Below are positions 52,767-62,057 of a DNA stretch of 64,000 nucleotides, one piece after another. The stretch covers positions 174,679-238,678 of the forward strand of contig NZ_BMMS01000009.1 of the NCBI RefSeq assembly GCF_014646055.1, written 5' to 3'. Made by a program: the position numbers and the translations under genes. The stretch comes from Wenjunlia tyrosinilytica. Its GTDB lineage: Bacteria > Actinomycetota > Actinomycetes > Streptomycetales > Streptomycetaceae. The notes below the pieces were generated by a model that worked only from the letters and a program-made list of their open reading frames with translations, had not been told where the DNA came from and made no database searches. Each line of letters begins with the position of its first letter. Within the stretch, counting starts at the first letter, position 1.

Positions 52767-54359
52767 ATGGGCGAGCCGGACGAGGCCGAGGAGCCGTCGA
52801 CGGGCACCGGGCGGCGTTCGGTGCTGCGCGGCGGTGCCGCTGCCGCAGCCGGACTGCTACCGGGGCTGTCCGCCTGCGGCTCCGGTTCGGATTCCGGTTC
52901 CGGCCACCCGAAGCCCAAAGCCTCTGCGGCACCGTCGCGTTCGGCCACCGCCTCGCACCGCCCGAGCCCCCTGCCCACCCGTCGCGCGGACTGGGGCGCG
53001 CTCGCCAAGAGCCTCGACGGCCGGGTGGTACGCCCCGGCGGCCGCGGCTACGACGACGCCCGCCGGGTGTTCAACGCGCGCTTCGACTCGGTACGCCCCG
53101 CCGCCGTCGCCTACTGCACCCGGCCCGAAGATGTGGCCGAATGCCTGCGCTTCGCCCGCTCGACCGGCACCCCGTTCACCGTCCGCAGCGGCGGCCACTC
53201 CTACGCCGGATGGTCCACAGGACGCGGCCTCGTCGTGGACGTCTCCGAGCTGTCCTCCATATCCGTCAGCGGCGGCACGGCCACCATCGGCGCCGGGGCC
53301 AAGCTGATGTCCGTCTACGACAGGCTCGCCGCCCGCGGTGTCACCGTCCCCGCGGGGTCGTGCCCGACGGTGGGCATCTCGGGACTGGCCCTCGGCGGCG
53401 GCCACGGCGTGGTCAGCCGCGCCTACGGGCTCACCTGCGACAGCCTCAGCGGCGCCGAGGTCGTGCTCGCCGACGGGAGGATCGCCCAGGTGTCGGCCAA
53501 TCGCGACAAGGAGCTGTTCTGGGCGCTGCGCGGCGCGGGCAACGGCAACTTCGGGGTCGTCACCGAGCTGCGGTTCACCACCCACCCCGCCCCGGACTGC
53601 GTCACCTTCTCCCTCACCTGGCCCTGGGCCCGCGCCGCCGAGACCGCCCGCGCCTGGCAGGAGTGGCTCACCTCCGCGCCCGACCGGCTGTGGACCCACC
53701 TGGTGCTCAAGGCCGGCACGGGCGGGCGGCCCACGGTGAGCGTCGGCGGCCTCCACCTCGGCGACGAGGGCGACCTCTACAACCATCTGGACCGGCTCTC
53801 CGACCGGGCGGGCGCTCCCACGACCTCCTCCGTCACCACCAGGACGTATCTGAAGGCGATGTACTACATGGCGGGCTGCTCGGAGACCGCCGTGTGCCTG
53901 CGGCAGACCGCCGCCCCCTACACCGGGCGCTCCCACTTCCACCCGGGGCCGCTGTCCTCGGACGCCCTGGCCACCCTCACCGACCGGATCGGGCGGCTGC
54001 GCGGCCTGCCGGCGGGCGGGGAGGGAAGCGTCCAACTCTCCGCGCTCGGCGGGGCGGTCAACCGGGTGGGGGCGCACGAGACGGCATTCGTGCACCGGAA
54101 CTCGTTCCTGCTCGGCCAGTACCTCGTCTCCTGGCCCCGCGACGCCTCGAAGTCCGCCGTCAACCGCAGCACCAGCTGGCTGGACGCCACCCACTCCGCG
54201 CTGCGCCCGTACACCCGCGGAGAGGCGTACCAGAACTACACCGATCCCGGGCTGAGGGACTGGCGGCAGGCGTACTACGGGGACAATCTGCCGCGCCTGG
54301 AGAAGGCGAAGGCCACCTACGACCCGGACCGCCTCTTCCGCTTCCCGCAGGCCATCTGA
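52767..54359 (+). CDS. Berberine-bridge-enzyme-type FAD oxidoreductase, Tat lipoprotein
   Basis: Exported flavoenzyme of 530 aa. Tat signal RRSVLRGG (RR16-17) and Cys37 in LSACGSG indicate Tat export as a lipoprotein. The FAD-binding domain has RSGGHSYAGWS (H144) and YGLTCDSLSG (C224), the two residues that bind FAD covalently in bicovalent BBE-like enzymes. The substrate-binding BBE domain ends with YTDPGLRDWRQAYYGDNLPR and DRLFRFPQAI (typical C-terminal motif). Likely substrates are oligosaccharides or small alcohols, unknown here. ATG 52767. Confidence 0.9.
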   Translation: MGEPDEAEEPSTGTGRRSVLRGGAAAAAGLLPGLSACGSGSDSGSGHPKPKASAAPSRSATASHRPSPLPTRRADWGALAKSLDGRVVRPGGRGYDDARRVFNARFDSVRPAAVAYCTRPEDVAECLRFARSTGTPFTVRSGGHSYAGWSTGRGLVVDVSELSSISVSGGTATIGAGAKLMSVYDRLAARGVTVPAGSCPTVGISGLALGGGHGVVSRAYGLTCDSLSGAEVVLADGRIAQVSANRDKELFWALRGAGNGNFGVVTELRFTTHPAPDCVTFSLTWPWARAAETARAWQEWLTSAPDRLWTHLVLKAGTGGRPTVSVGGLHLGDEGDLYNHLDRLSDRAGAPTTSSVTTRTYLKAMYYMAGCSETAVCLRQTAAPYTGRSHFHPGPLSSDALATLTDRIGRLRGLPAGGEGSVQLSALGGAVNRVGAHETAFVHRNSFLLGQYLVSWPRDASKSAVNRSTSWLDATHSALRPYTRGEAYQNYTDPGLRDWRQAYYGDNLPRLEKAKATYDPDRLFRFPQAI

Positions 54360-54410
54360 CGGCCGCTCGCGGCGCGGACCCGGCCCCCGACCAGGTCTGC
54401 CGCCACCGGC

Positions 54411-55088
54411 TCAGGCCGCGAGGCCCGTGTCCTTGCCGACCGGCTCCGGGAAGGGCTCCCCCTTGGGCGCCCGCTCCCGGGCGACCACCAGGGGCCGCAG
54501 CCTCGTACGGGCAACGGCCGTGCTCAGCGGGGTCAGCAGCGCCATCGCCAGCGGCGCGAGCAACAGGGCCGTCGCCGTGCCCAGCGCGAAGCCCCCGGCG
54601 ACGTCCGAGGGGTAGTGCACGCCCATGTAGACACGGGCGAACCCCTGCACCAGCGCGACAGCCACGGCGGCCAGGCCCAGCTTCCGGCTGACGAGGAACA
54701 GCCCCACCGCCATCGCCATCGCCAAGGTCGCGTGGTCGCTGGCGAACGAGAAGTCGGTCTTGCCTCCGACCAGGACGTCGAGCCCCCTGTGGTCCACGAA
54801 GGGCCTCGGGCGGGCCACCAGGCCCCGTACGGGGATGTTCAGCAGGAGGGCGATGCCGGCGGCCAGCGCGGCCCACACCACGCCCGCCACGGCCGCGGGG
54901 GCGTCGGGACGGCGGCGGGCCACGAACCAGCCGAGGACGGCCAGCATGGACAGCGCGCCGATGCAGCCGTACTCACCGATCACCTCGACCGTGCGGTCGG
55001 CCCAGTGCGGGGCACGGTCGGCCACACCGTTGATGTCGTAGAGCAGGCCGACATCGGGGTTCGAGCCGTCCCATTCCAGCCCAGTCAT
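54411..55088 (-). CDS. PAP2-family membrane phosphatase
   Basis: Membrane phosphatase of 225 aa with about five or six helices. PAP2 motifs: RGLVARPRPF (C1), FSFASDHATLAMAM (C2, SDH variant of PSGH) and ARVYMGVHYPSDVAGG (C3). Such enzymes dephosphorylate undecaprenyl-diphosphate or phosphatidic acid on the outer face. ATG 55088 follows GAGGGGTG. Convergent with the flavoenzyme gene. Confidence 0.88.
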   Translation of the reverse strand: MTGLEWDGSNPDVGLLYDINGVADRAPHWADRTVEVIGEYGCIGALSMLAVLGWFVARRRPDAPAAVAGVVWAALAAGIALLLNIPVRGLVARPRPFVDHRGLDVLVGGKTDFSFASDHATLAMAMAVGLFLVSRKLGLAAVAVALVQGFARVYMGVHYPSDVAGGFALGTATALLLAPLAMALLTPLSTAVARTRLRPLVVARERAPKGEPFPEPVGKDTGLAA

Positions 55089-55270
55089 GCACACCCCTCG
55101 CGGTCGATCCGTAACGGCCTGCCCCCACAGCGACAACGCCGCGACCGGTAGCCGACGTTCCGCTCCCGGCACCCGGAGCATCGGAAGTTACCGAATGGTG
55201 ATCAGATGTCCCGCGGCACCCGGCACCCCCGCCCAGAACCGGCGCCCGGCACCGGGGGTCGCCCCGGGGC

Positions 55271-56278
55271 TCAGGCGGTCTTCGGCCTCGGCAGCGCGGC
55301 GGCACCGTCGCGGGTCACGCGGGTGGCACCGATGTAGTCCGGGGTGTCGATCTTGTCAAAGCGGATCACGGCACCCGTGTGCGGGGCATTGATCATGTAC
55401 CCGCCACCCACATAGATGCCCACGTGGTGGATGCTCCGCGGATTGGTGAGATCGTACGCGAAGAAGACCAGGTCACCGGGCTGGAGCTCATCGCGCTTGG
55501 GGTGCTGCCCGGCGTACCACTGGTCGTTCGCCACCCGGGGCAGCTCGATGCCCACCGAGCGGTACGACGCCTGGGTCAGGCCCGAGCAGTCGAACCGTCC
55601 GCCCTGCTCGGGCGTGCCGTTGCCGCCCCACAGATACAGCGTGCCCAGCTTGCTCTGGGCGAAGTAGATCGCCCCCGCCGCCTGCTGGGAGACCGCCACG
55701 GGCCGCACGGGGGCCGCGAAACTCTTCGCGAGGGAGGTGATCTGCTTCACATAGTCCTTGGTCTCGGCGATGTCCGGCACCCCCCCGGCGGCGATCACCC
55801 GGTAGGGACCGGCGTTGTAGGCGGCCAGCATGTTCGCCACCGGGTCCCCTCCCACCCCGCGCACATCCTTCGCCAGCGTGCAGTCGTAGGAGGCCGCCGA
55901 GGGGATGGCGTCGGCCGGATCCCACACGTCCCGGTCCCCGTCCCCGTCCCCGTCGACACCGTGGGTGGCCCAGGTGCTCGGGATGAACTGGGCGATGCCC
56001 TGCGCCTCGGCCGGGCTCACCGCGTTCGGGTCGAAACGGCTCTCCTGGTACAGCTGCGCGGCCAGCAGCGGAGGCGAGAGCTCCTTGCACAGGGAGCCCC
56101 ACTTCTGCACAAGTCCCGCGTACGCGGCGGGTACTGTGCCCTTGGCGAGGTTCATCGACTGACCGTTCGCCACACCGGACCCGGAGGCAGCGGAGTACGT
56201 GCCGACGACCAGGAGCGTCATGAAGGAGAGGAACAGCGCCAGCACCCCGCCGACGCCGAACCAGACCTTGCGTCCCAT
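55271..56278 (-). CDS. Lytic transglycosylase-NlpC/P60 fusion, cell-wall hydrolase
   Basis: Exported two-domain murein hydrolase of 335 aa. One N-terminal helix (WFGVGGVLALFLSFMTLLVV). The transglycosylase/lysozyme-like domain has LYQESRFDPNAVSPAEAQGI and AQFIPSTWATHG (catalytic Glu in ESRF). The NlpC/P60 domain has RFDCSGLTQASY (Cys) and HHVGIYVGGGYMINAPHTGA (His). This pair of activities is typical of conjugation-linked hydrolases (TcpG, Tn916 Orf14). ATG 56278. It is divergent from the secretion-like operon next door, which it may serve. Confidence 0.88.
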   Translation of the reverse strand: MGRKVWFGVGGVLALFLSFMTLLVVGTYSAASGSGVANGQSMNLAKGTVPAAYAGLVQKWGSLCKELSPPLLAAQLYQESRFDPNAVSPAEAQGIAQFIPSTWATHGVDGDGDGDRDVWDPADAIPSAASYDCTLAKDVRGVGGDPVANMLAAYNAGPYRVIAAGGVPDIAETKDYVKQITSLAKSFAAPVRPVAVSQQAAGAIYFAQSKLGTLYLWGGNGTPEQGGRFDCSGLTQASYRSVGIELPRVANDQWYAGQHPKRDELQPGDLVFFAYDLTNPRSIHHVGIYVGGGYMINAPHTGAVIRFDKIDTPDYIGATRVTRDGAAALPRPKTA

Positions 56279-56622
56279 CGAGGGCCGCCCCCTCCCCGTT
56301 GGCCAAGAACCCCTATGACACGTGCATGTGACACCGTCTCCGACACCGCTGGTGACACCCGCGCCCATTCTGCGTCGGCTTGTTGCTCAGCGCAATCGCC
56401 CGTGATACACAGAGTTAGCTGCCCACCCTCGTTCGAAAGCGCCCGCTCCAGTGTGACGCCAACCCGTCGCCGGCGTCCGGACCGAACGGGGAACAGACCG
56501 GAAAAGCCGTCAAGTCGACATCGCCGGACGGGGTTCCCGTCCACGATAGTGGGCCAGGATACTGAGGGTGCCCTCGCAAGCCCGGCGAGACGCATCAAAA
56601 CCGAATCGGGGTGGTGAGAACC
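56279..56622. promoter_or_regulatory. Divergent promoter gap between the hydrolase and the secretion-like operon
   Basis: 344 bp with no gene. TGACACC-type words recur three times at 56328-56357. GATAGT (56545-56550) and ATACTG (near 56560) are possible -10 elements for the rightward operon. I found no match to a c-di-AMP riboswitch, which sometimes precedes NlpC/P60 genes. Confidence 0.4.
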
Positions 56623-56931
56623 ATGAATCTGAGTGCCCAAAAGGGCGACATCGACGTCATCATCGGCGGTATCGCGCCGGACTGGGGGCCTTTCGGCACC
56701 CTGGGCACCGAGGCTCGAGTGATGGTCGAAGTCGTCATGGCCGTCGCCATCCTCGCGTGTCTGGCCATCGCCATCTGGGGGGCGGCCAAGCAGCGCATCG
56801 GCGCCACGGCGCTGCGCGACACCTTCAGTGCCGAACAGGGCAAGGGGCTGATCATCGCCGGACTCACCGGCGTCTTCATCATCGGGTCGCTCGGCACCCT
56901 GTTCACCATCGTGTACGGCATGGCCGTGTAG
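56623..56931 (+). CDS. Small two-helix membrane protein, first gene of cmd-type operon
   Basis: Membrane protein of 102 aa. An N-terminal soluble segment (NLSAQKGDIDVIIGGIAPDW) and two helices (VVMAVAILACLAIAIWGAA; LIIAGLTGVFIIGSLGTLF) with a short loop. Size and topology recall VirB2/TrbC-type pilin-like subunits, but processing signals are unclear. ATG 56623; GTG 56611 is an in-frame alternative. It leads a run of six same-strand genes. The gene order matches my memory of S. coelicolor cmdABCDEF. Confidence 0.75.
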   Translation: MNLSAQKGDIDVIIGGIAPDWGPFGTLGTEARVMVEVVMAVAILACLAIAIWGAAKQRIGATALRDTFSAEQGKGLIIAGLTGVFIIGSLGTLFTIVYGMAV

Positions 56932-57030
56932 TCCCGGACCGCCCACGCCGACATCCCATCAGCCACCGACGCCGCCGACCACCCGAGCCGGTCCCACCGC
57001 GGCAGCGCCTGTCCCCTCGAGGTCCTCTGC

Positions 57031-57837
57031 ATGTCCAGCAGTGACGACGGCCCCCTCACCCGAACCGTGCTTCCCGAGGACGAACAGGGCGGCACGGCGA
57101 GAAGGCCACGCCCGCTGCGCTCACTCCTGATCGTCCTGGGCGTGGTGGCCCTCCTGCTCGCCGCCATCGCCGTCGCCAACCGTGGGGGCGGCGGCGCGGC
57201 CGACGGCAACAGCGGAAACGCCGACGGGACCGGCCCCGAGGGCAGGACCAACCCCACCGCCCCCACGGGCGTGGCACCGGTCACCGGCTCCCGGGGCGGC
57301 ATCGCCAAGGGCTTCGCCCACACCGAGCAGGGAGCCCAGTCGGCCGCGGCGAACTTCGCGGTCGCCCTGGGCTCCGACGGGATGTTCAAGAAGGCCCAGC
57401 GGCACACCCTCGTCGACTCCGTCTTCACACCCCAGGCCGCGGCCCCCCTGAAGGCCCAGCAGGACCAGGCGTACTCCACCGACTTCCTCAAGAAGGTCGG
57501 CCTCGACGCCGAGGGCAACGCCCCGAGCGGAATGAACTTCATCTCCCGCACCGTCCCGGTCGGCACCAAGGCGGACGCCTACCAGGCCGACACGGCCACC
57601 GTGTCGGTGTGGTGCACCGGCCTGATCGGCATGGCCGGGACCGGGTCCGAGAACCCCGTGCGGACCGACTGGCTCACGTACACGTTCGAGCTGCGGTGGA
57701 CCGACGGCGACTGGAAGACCGTCAAGGCCTCGCAGAAGAAGGGTCCAGCGCCGGTCGACGGCGACGTACCGGTGTCCGGCGCGGAAGAGATCGCCGGAGC
57801 CGTGAAGGAGTTCGGGGGGTTCACCTATGCCCGGTAG
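57031..57837 (+). CDS. Membrane-anchored TcpC/VirB8-like protein of the cmd-type operon
   Basis: Protein of 268 aa. One helix (LLIVLGVVALLLAAIAVA) follows a charged cytoplasmic N-terminus; a Gly/Asn/Thr linker and a C-terminal domain (about 95-268) with NTF2-like pattern (FAHTEQGAQSAAANFAVALG, DWLTYTFELRWTDGDWKTVK) lie outside. This is the topology of VirB8/TcpC conjugation proteins. Its last 11 nt overlap the next gene. Confidence 0.75.
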   Translation: MSSSDDGPLTRTVLPEDEQGGTARRPRPLRSLLIVLGVVALLLAAIAVANRGGGGAADGNSGNADGTGPEGRTNPTAPTGVAPVTGSRGGIAKGFAHTEQGAQSAAANFAVALGSDGMFKKAQRHTLVDSVFTPQAAAPLKAQQDQAYSTDFLKKVGLDAEGNAPSGMNFISRTVPVGTKADAYQADTATVSVWCTGLIGMAGTGSENPVRTDWLTYTFELRWTDGDWKTVKASQKKGPAPVDGDVPVSGAEEIAGAVKEFGGFTYAR

Positions 57838-59125
57838 CGCGCGCCGCCTCGTGACCGCGGCGGTCACCCTGGCGCTCACCGCCCTGCCCACGGCCGTCGC
57901 CGTGGCGGCACCGACGCCGGATCCGTCCAAACCGCCGAACCCGTCGCCGAGGCCGAGCACGGGTGGCAACGTCGACTGCAGTGGACTGTTCGGCGAGGCC
58001 AAGGAACTCTGCCTGAAGGGTGACAAGGGTCACCTGCCCGGCACGGCCGACCCGCTCAACCCCCTCGACTCCCTCGCCGACGGCTGCGCCGAAGCCGCCC
58101 GATGGGTCATCAAACAGCTCTCCAAAGCCGTCAACGAGACCACCCAGGTCGACTTCACCAACGCCGGCTTCCTGCGCCAGTACGCCGTCGTCTTCGCCGC
58201 CTCCACCATCCTCACCCTCGTCCTGTGGATGCTGGCGGTCATGAAGCGCGCCGTGCGCGGCGTCCCGCTCCACGAGGCGTTCACCGAGGCCGTCGGCTTC
58301 CTCTGGCTGACCGTCGTCGCCTCCGCCTTCACCCCGCTGGCGCTCTACTCCCTCGTGAAGGTCACCGACGGGGTGACCGAGGCCATCGCGGTCGGCACCA
58401 AGTCCGACACCTCGATGTTCTTCGACAACTTCTCCAAGGCGCTCCAGCCGGGCAAGGACATCGGCGGCGGCCCGATCATGCTCATCGTGGTCTCGATGGT
58501 CTCGATCCTCGCCGCCGCCGTCGTCTGGCTCGAACTCCTCATCCGCGCGGCCCTGCTCTACGTCGGCGCGCTGCTGGGCACGGCCGTCTACTCCGGCCTC
58601 GTGGACAAGAAGCTGTGGGGACACGTCCGTCGCTGGGCGGGCATCATGGTCGCCGTGCTGCTGGTGAAACCGGTCATCGTCATCGTCCTCGGCCTCGCCG
58701 GGGCGATCTCCGCCGGCACCGGCGACGACAAGTCGTTCTCCGCCGTCTTCTCCGGCCTCGCCATCATCCTGCTGACGATCTTCGCCAGCTTTATGATCTA
58801 CCGGTTCGTGCCCGGCTTCGGCGACGACATGTCCAAGCTCCTCGACGCCCGCAAGGGCGCCCTGCAGGCCCCCGCGGCCGCCGTCATCAACAGCCCCGCC
58901 ACCATGCTCCGCCAAGGCATCACCGCCCACAGCACCCGCCCCGACGCCCAGAGCAACAACCAGCGGGCGAGCGGCAGCGGGGGCTCGGGCGGGGGCGGCG
59001 CCGTCTCCTCCGGCATCGCCGCCCACAGCACCCGCGCCAACGCCAACGGGAACGGCTCCGCGGGCCAGGCCACGGCCACCACCCCCGCACCGCGCACGCA
59101 CCGAAAGCCCGGAGGTGACCAGTGA
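57827..59125 (+). CDS. Polytopic VirB6/TrbL-like membrane protein
   Basis: Membrane protein of 432 aa. A signal-like N-terminus (AVTLALTALPTAVAVAA) is followed by an exposed segment with two Cys (VDCSGLFGEAKELC) and about six helices (FAASTILTLVLWMLAVM; FLWLTVVASAFTPLALYSLV; LLVKPVIVIVLGLAGAI; others). The C-terminus is Ser/Gly/Asn-rich. It looks like the channel subunit VirB6/TrbL. The stop overlaps the next start (GTGA). Confidence 0.78.
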   Translation: MPGSARRLVTAAVTLALTALPTAVAVAAPTPDPSKPPNPSPRPSTGGNVDCSGLFGEAKELCLKGDKGHLPGTADPLNPLDSLADGCAEAARWVIKQLSKAVNETTQVDFTNAGFLRQYAVVFAASTILTLVLWMLAVMKRAVRGVPLHEAFTEAVGFLWLTVVASAFTPLALYSLVKVTDGVTEAIAVGTKSDTSMFFDNFSKALQPGKDIGGGPIMLIVVSMVSILAAAVVWLELLIRAALLYVGALLGTAVYSGLVDKKLWGHVRRWAGIMVAVLLVKPVIVIVLGLAGAISAGTGDDKSFSAVFSGLAIILLTIFASFMIYRFVPGFGDDMSKLLDARKGALQAPAAAVINSPATMLRQGITAHSTRPDAQSNNQRASGSGGSGGGGAVSSGIAAHSTRANANGNGSAGQATATTPAPRTHRKPGGDQ

Positions 59126-60666
59126 GCACTCAGCCTCTCGCCCCGCGGCGCACCTATCTGATCGGCAAGGCCCGCCCCAACGCCATCATCGGCAAGAACC
59201 GTGAGACCGGCGAGATCGCCGTCATCATCGCCGGTGCCTTCCTCGGCATGATGTGCGGCCTGCTGATGCCCCTGCTCCCTCTCCGGCTCGCCGGCCTCGT
59301 GGGCTTCCCGCTGCTCGCCTTCGCCGCGGTCTACATGCCCTACCGGCGGCGCACGTTCTACAAGTGGGTCGAGATCAACCGCACCTTCCGCCGGACCACC
59401 CGGACCACCCCCACCTGGCGCTCGGCCGCGCCCGAGGCGGGCACCCGCATGGCCGACGGCCGCGAGGTCGAGATCGGCCCGCCCCCCGGCATCGGCAAGG
59501 TCAGCTGGCTGTCCGCCCCGTTCGGCCCGGACGAGATCGCCGTCCTCCTCCACCTGGACAGGCGCACCGTCACCGCCGCCATCGAGATCGAGGGCCCCGG
59601 TGTGGGCCTGCGCGACTCGGAGGACCAGGAGGCCCTGGTCGACCGGTTCGGCACGCTCCTGAAGCACGTGGCCAACGGGGACGGGTTCGTCACCCGCCTC
59701 CAGATGCTCGCGCGCACCCTGCCGGCCGACCCCGACGCCCATGCCAAGGACGTCGAGCGCCGCGGTGACTCCGGCGCACCCGGGTGGCTGCAGGACTCCT
59801 ACGAACAGCTCCAGTCCATGGTCTCCACCTCGAGCGAGCAGCACCGCGCCTACTTGGTCGCCTGCATGCACTACACCCGCGAGCTCGCCGCCGAGGCCAA
59901 TGCCGTGGCCAGGGGTTCGCGTCTGCCCCGCGGGGCGGTGAACAAGGACGCGGGCCTGGCGGCCGTGATGTCCCGTGAGCTCACCGACATCTGCGCCCGC
60001 CTCGCGGAGGCCGACATCCGTGTCCGCCAGCCCCTCGGCCAGGCCCGGCTGTCCTCGCTCGTCCACTCGATGTACGACCCGGACCACCCGATGGACCACA
60101 TCCAGGCCATGACCCGACGCAACGCCTGGCCCGCGGAGCTCGACGCCACCCACCCGCAGTTCCTCCAGGCCAAGACCCGCGAGTCGGTCACCCGCGAGCC
60201 CTGGTGCCACGCCACCGCGTGGATCAAGGAGTGGCCGCTCACTCCGGTCGGCGTCAACTTCCTCGCCCCGCTGCTCGTCCACACCCCGGACGTCATCCGC
60301 ACCGTCGCCGTCACCATGGACCTCGAGCCCACCGATGTGGCGATCGAGCGCATGCTCACCGAGAAGACCAACGACGACGCCGACGCCAGCCGCGCCGCCA
60401 AGATGCACAAGGTCGTCGACCCCCGCGACATCGCCCACACCGGCCGGGTCGACCAGCGCGGTGAGGACCTCGCCAGCGGCGCCGCGGGCGTCAACCTCGT
60501 CGGCTACATCACCGTCTCCTCCCGCAGCCCGGAGATGCTGGCGCGCGACAAGCGCACCATCCGTGCCTCGGCCGGCAAGAGCTACCTCAAACTCGAGTGG
60601 TGCGACCGCGAGCATCACCGCGCGTTCGTCAACACGCTTCCGTTCGCCACCGGCATCCGCCGCTAG
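59122..60666 (+). CDS. SCO6880-family (PrgI/VirB3-like) protein
   Basis: Protein of 514 aa. Two helices near the N-terminus (IAVIIAGAFLGMMCGLLM; LVGFPLLAFAAVYMPYRRR) form a VirB3/PrgI-like part, followed by a long soluble region that resembles the N-terminal half of VirB4 without a Walker motif. It thus appears to be the membrane-linked half of a split VirB3-VirB4. GTG start, overlapping the upstream stop by 4 nt. Confidence 0.8.
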   Translation: MSTQPLAPRRTYLIGKARPNAIIGKNRETGEIAVIIAGAFLGMMCGLLMPLLPLRLAGLVGFPLLAFAAVYMPYRRRTFYKWVEINRTFRRTTRTTPTWRSAAPEAGTRMADGREVEIGPPPGIGKVSWLSAPFGPDEIAVLLHLDRRTVTAAIEIEGPGVGLRDSEDQEALVDRFGTLLKHVANGDGFVTRLQMLARTLPADPDAHAKDVERRGDSGAPGWLQDSYEQLQSMVSTSSEQHRAYLVACMHYTRELAAEANAVARGSRLPRGAVNKDAGLAAVMSRELTDICARLAEADIRVRQPLGQARLSSLVHSMYDPDHPMDHIQAMTRRNAWPAELDATHPQFLQAKTRESVTREPWCHATAWIKEWPLTPVGVNFLAPLLVHTPDVIRTVAVTMDLEPTDVAIERMLTEKTNDDADASRAAKMHKVVDPRDIAHTGRVDQRGEDLASGAAGVNLVGYITVSSRSPEMLARDKRTIRASAGKSYLKLEWCDREHHRAFVNTLPFATGIRR

Positions 60667-60692
60667 GATCCCTGAACCCTGCAGGAGGGCCG

Positions 60693-62051
60693 ATGCCCGG
60701 CTTCGAGCCGCTGACCGCACTCACCGAGGCGTTCACCAGTTTCCTGTTCGGGAAGGTGGAGACCACCAGGCTGCCCGTGCGCACCTCGACGGGCCAGGCC
60801 CAGGCGGTCTACCTCCCGACCGCCGCCCCCGGCCTCGGCGACTCCGGGGTGATCATCGGCCGCGAGGTCTACTCCGGCAAGGGCTACATCTACGACCCCT
60901 TCCAGCTCTACGGACAGCAGCTGCCCGCCCCCCACTGGCTGGTCCTCGGCGAGTCCGGCAACGGCAAGTCGTCCCTGGAGAAGACCTACGTCCTGCGCCA
61001 GCTGAGGTTCCGCGACCGCCAGGTCGTCGTCCTCGACGCCCAGGGCGAGGACGGCGTCGGCGAGTGGAACCTCATCGCCCAGGCCCTCGGGATAACTCCC
61101 ATCCGGCTCGACCCCATGGCGGCCATCGACAGCGACATCCGCCTCAACCCGCTGGACCCGGCGATCACCTCCACCGGGCAGCTGGCCCTGCTGCGCACCA
61201 TCATCGAGGTCGCCATGGGCCGCGGTCTCGACGAGCGCGCGGGATTCGCGCTGAAGGTCGCGCACGCCTATGTGCACGACACCGTGACCGACCGTCAGCC
61301 GGTCCTGACCGACATCGTGGAGCGCCTGCGCCACCCGGTCATCGAGTCCACCGAGACGATGAACGTGGACGCCGAGGACGTGCGCAACTGGGGCCTGGAC
61401 GTGGCCCTGGTCATCGACCGGCTCGTCGACGGCGACCTGCGCGGCATGTTCGACGGGCCGACGACCGTGGGCATCGATCTCGACGCCCCGCTGATCGTCT
61501 TCGACCTGTCGCACATCGACCGCAACTCCATCGCCATGCCGATCCTCATGGCGATCGTCGGCGTCTGGCTGGAGCACACCTGGATCCGCCCGGACCGCAA
61601 GAAGCGCATCTTCCTGGTGGAAGAGGCCTGGCACATCATCAACAGCCCCTTCGTGGCGCAGCTCTTCCAGCGCCTGCTGAAGTTCGGCCGGCGCCTCGGC
61701 CTGTCCTTCGTCGCCGTCGTCCACCATCTCTCGGACGTCGTCGACGGGGCGGCGGCCAAGGAGGCCGCGGCCATCCTGAAAATGGCCTCGACCCGCACGA
61801 TCTATATGCAGAAGGCGGAGGAGGCCCGTGCCACGGGCCGGGTACTCGGTCTGCCACGCTGGGCGGTGGAGATCATCCCCACCCTCACCCCCGGTATCGC
61901 GGTGTGGGACGTCAACGGCAATGTCCAGGTCGTGAAGCACATCGTCAGCGAGGCCGAACGCCCCCTCGTCTACACCGACCGCGCCATGACCGAGGAGTCG
62001 CCGGTCGAACGCGGCGGCGACAAGCAGTTGGCCGACGACGCGGTGGCGTGA
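60693..62051 (+). CDS. VirB4-like secretion ATPase
   Basis: ATPase of 452 aa. Walker A GESGNGKSS (G86-S94, K92), Walker B IFLVEEAWHII, and downstream VVHHLSDVV and ILKMASTRTIYMQK match the VirB4/TraC motor domain. The N-terminal VirB4 part is reduced and seems supplied by the preceding gene. ATG 60693 follows GCAGGAGGG. It powers assembly or substrate transport of the apparatus. By my recollection it corresponds to CmdB. Confidence 0.88.
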   Translation: MPGFEPLTALTEAFTSFLFGKVETTRLPVRTSTGQAQAVYLPTAAPGLGDSGVIIGREVYSGKGYIYDPFQLYGQQLPAPHWLVLGESGNGKSSLEKTYVLRQLRFRDRQVVVLDAQGEDGVGEWNLIAQALGITPIRLDPMAAIDSDIRLNPLDPAITSTGQLALLRTIIEVAMGRGLDERAGFALKVAHAYVHDTVTDRQPVLTDIVERLRHPVIESTETMNVDAEDVRNWGLDVALVIDRLVDGDLRGMFDGPTTVGIDLDAPLIVFDLSHIDRNSIAMPILMAIVGVWLEHTWIRPDRKKRIFLVEEAWHIINSPFVAQLFQRLLKFGRRLGLSFVAVVHHLSDVVDGAAAKEAAAILKMASTRTIYMQKAEEARATGRVLGLPRWAVEIIPTLTPGIAVWDVNGNVQVVKHIVSEAERPLVYTDRAMTEESPVERGGDKQLADDAVA

Positions 62052-62057
62052 TCGCCG

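Noticed and set aside
56279..56622. c-di-AMP (ydaO) riboswitch ahead of the NlpC/P60 gene
   Set aside because: Conserved riboswitch blocks were not found in either orientation.
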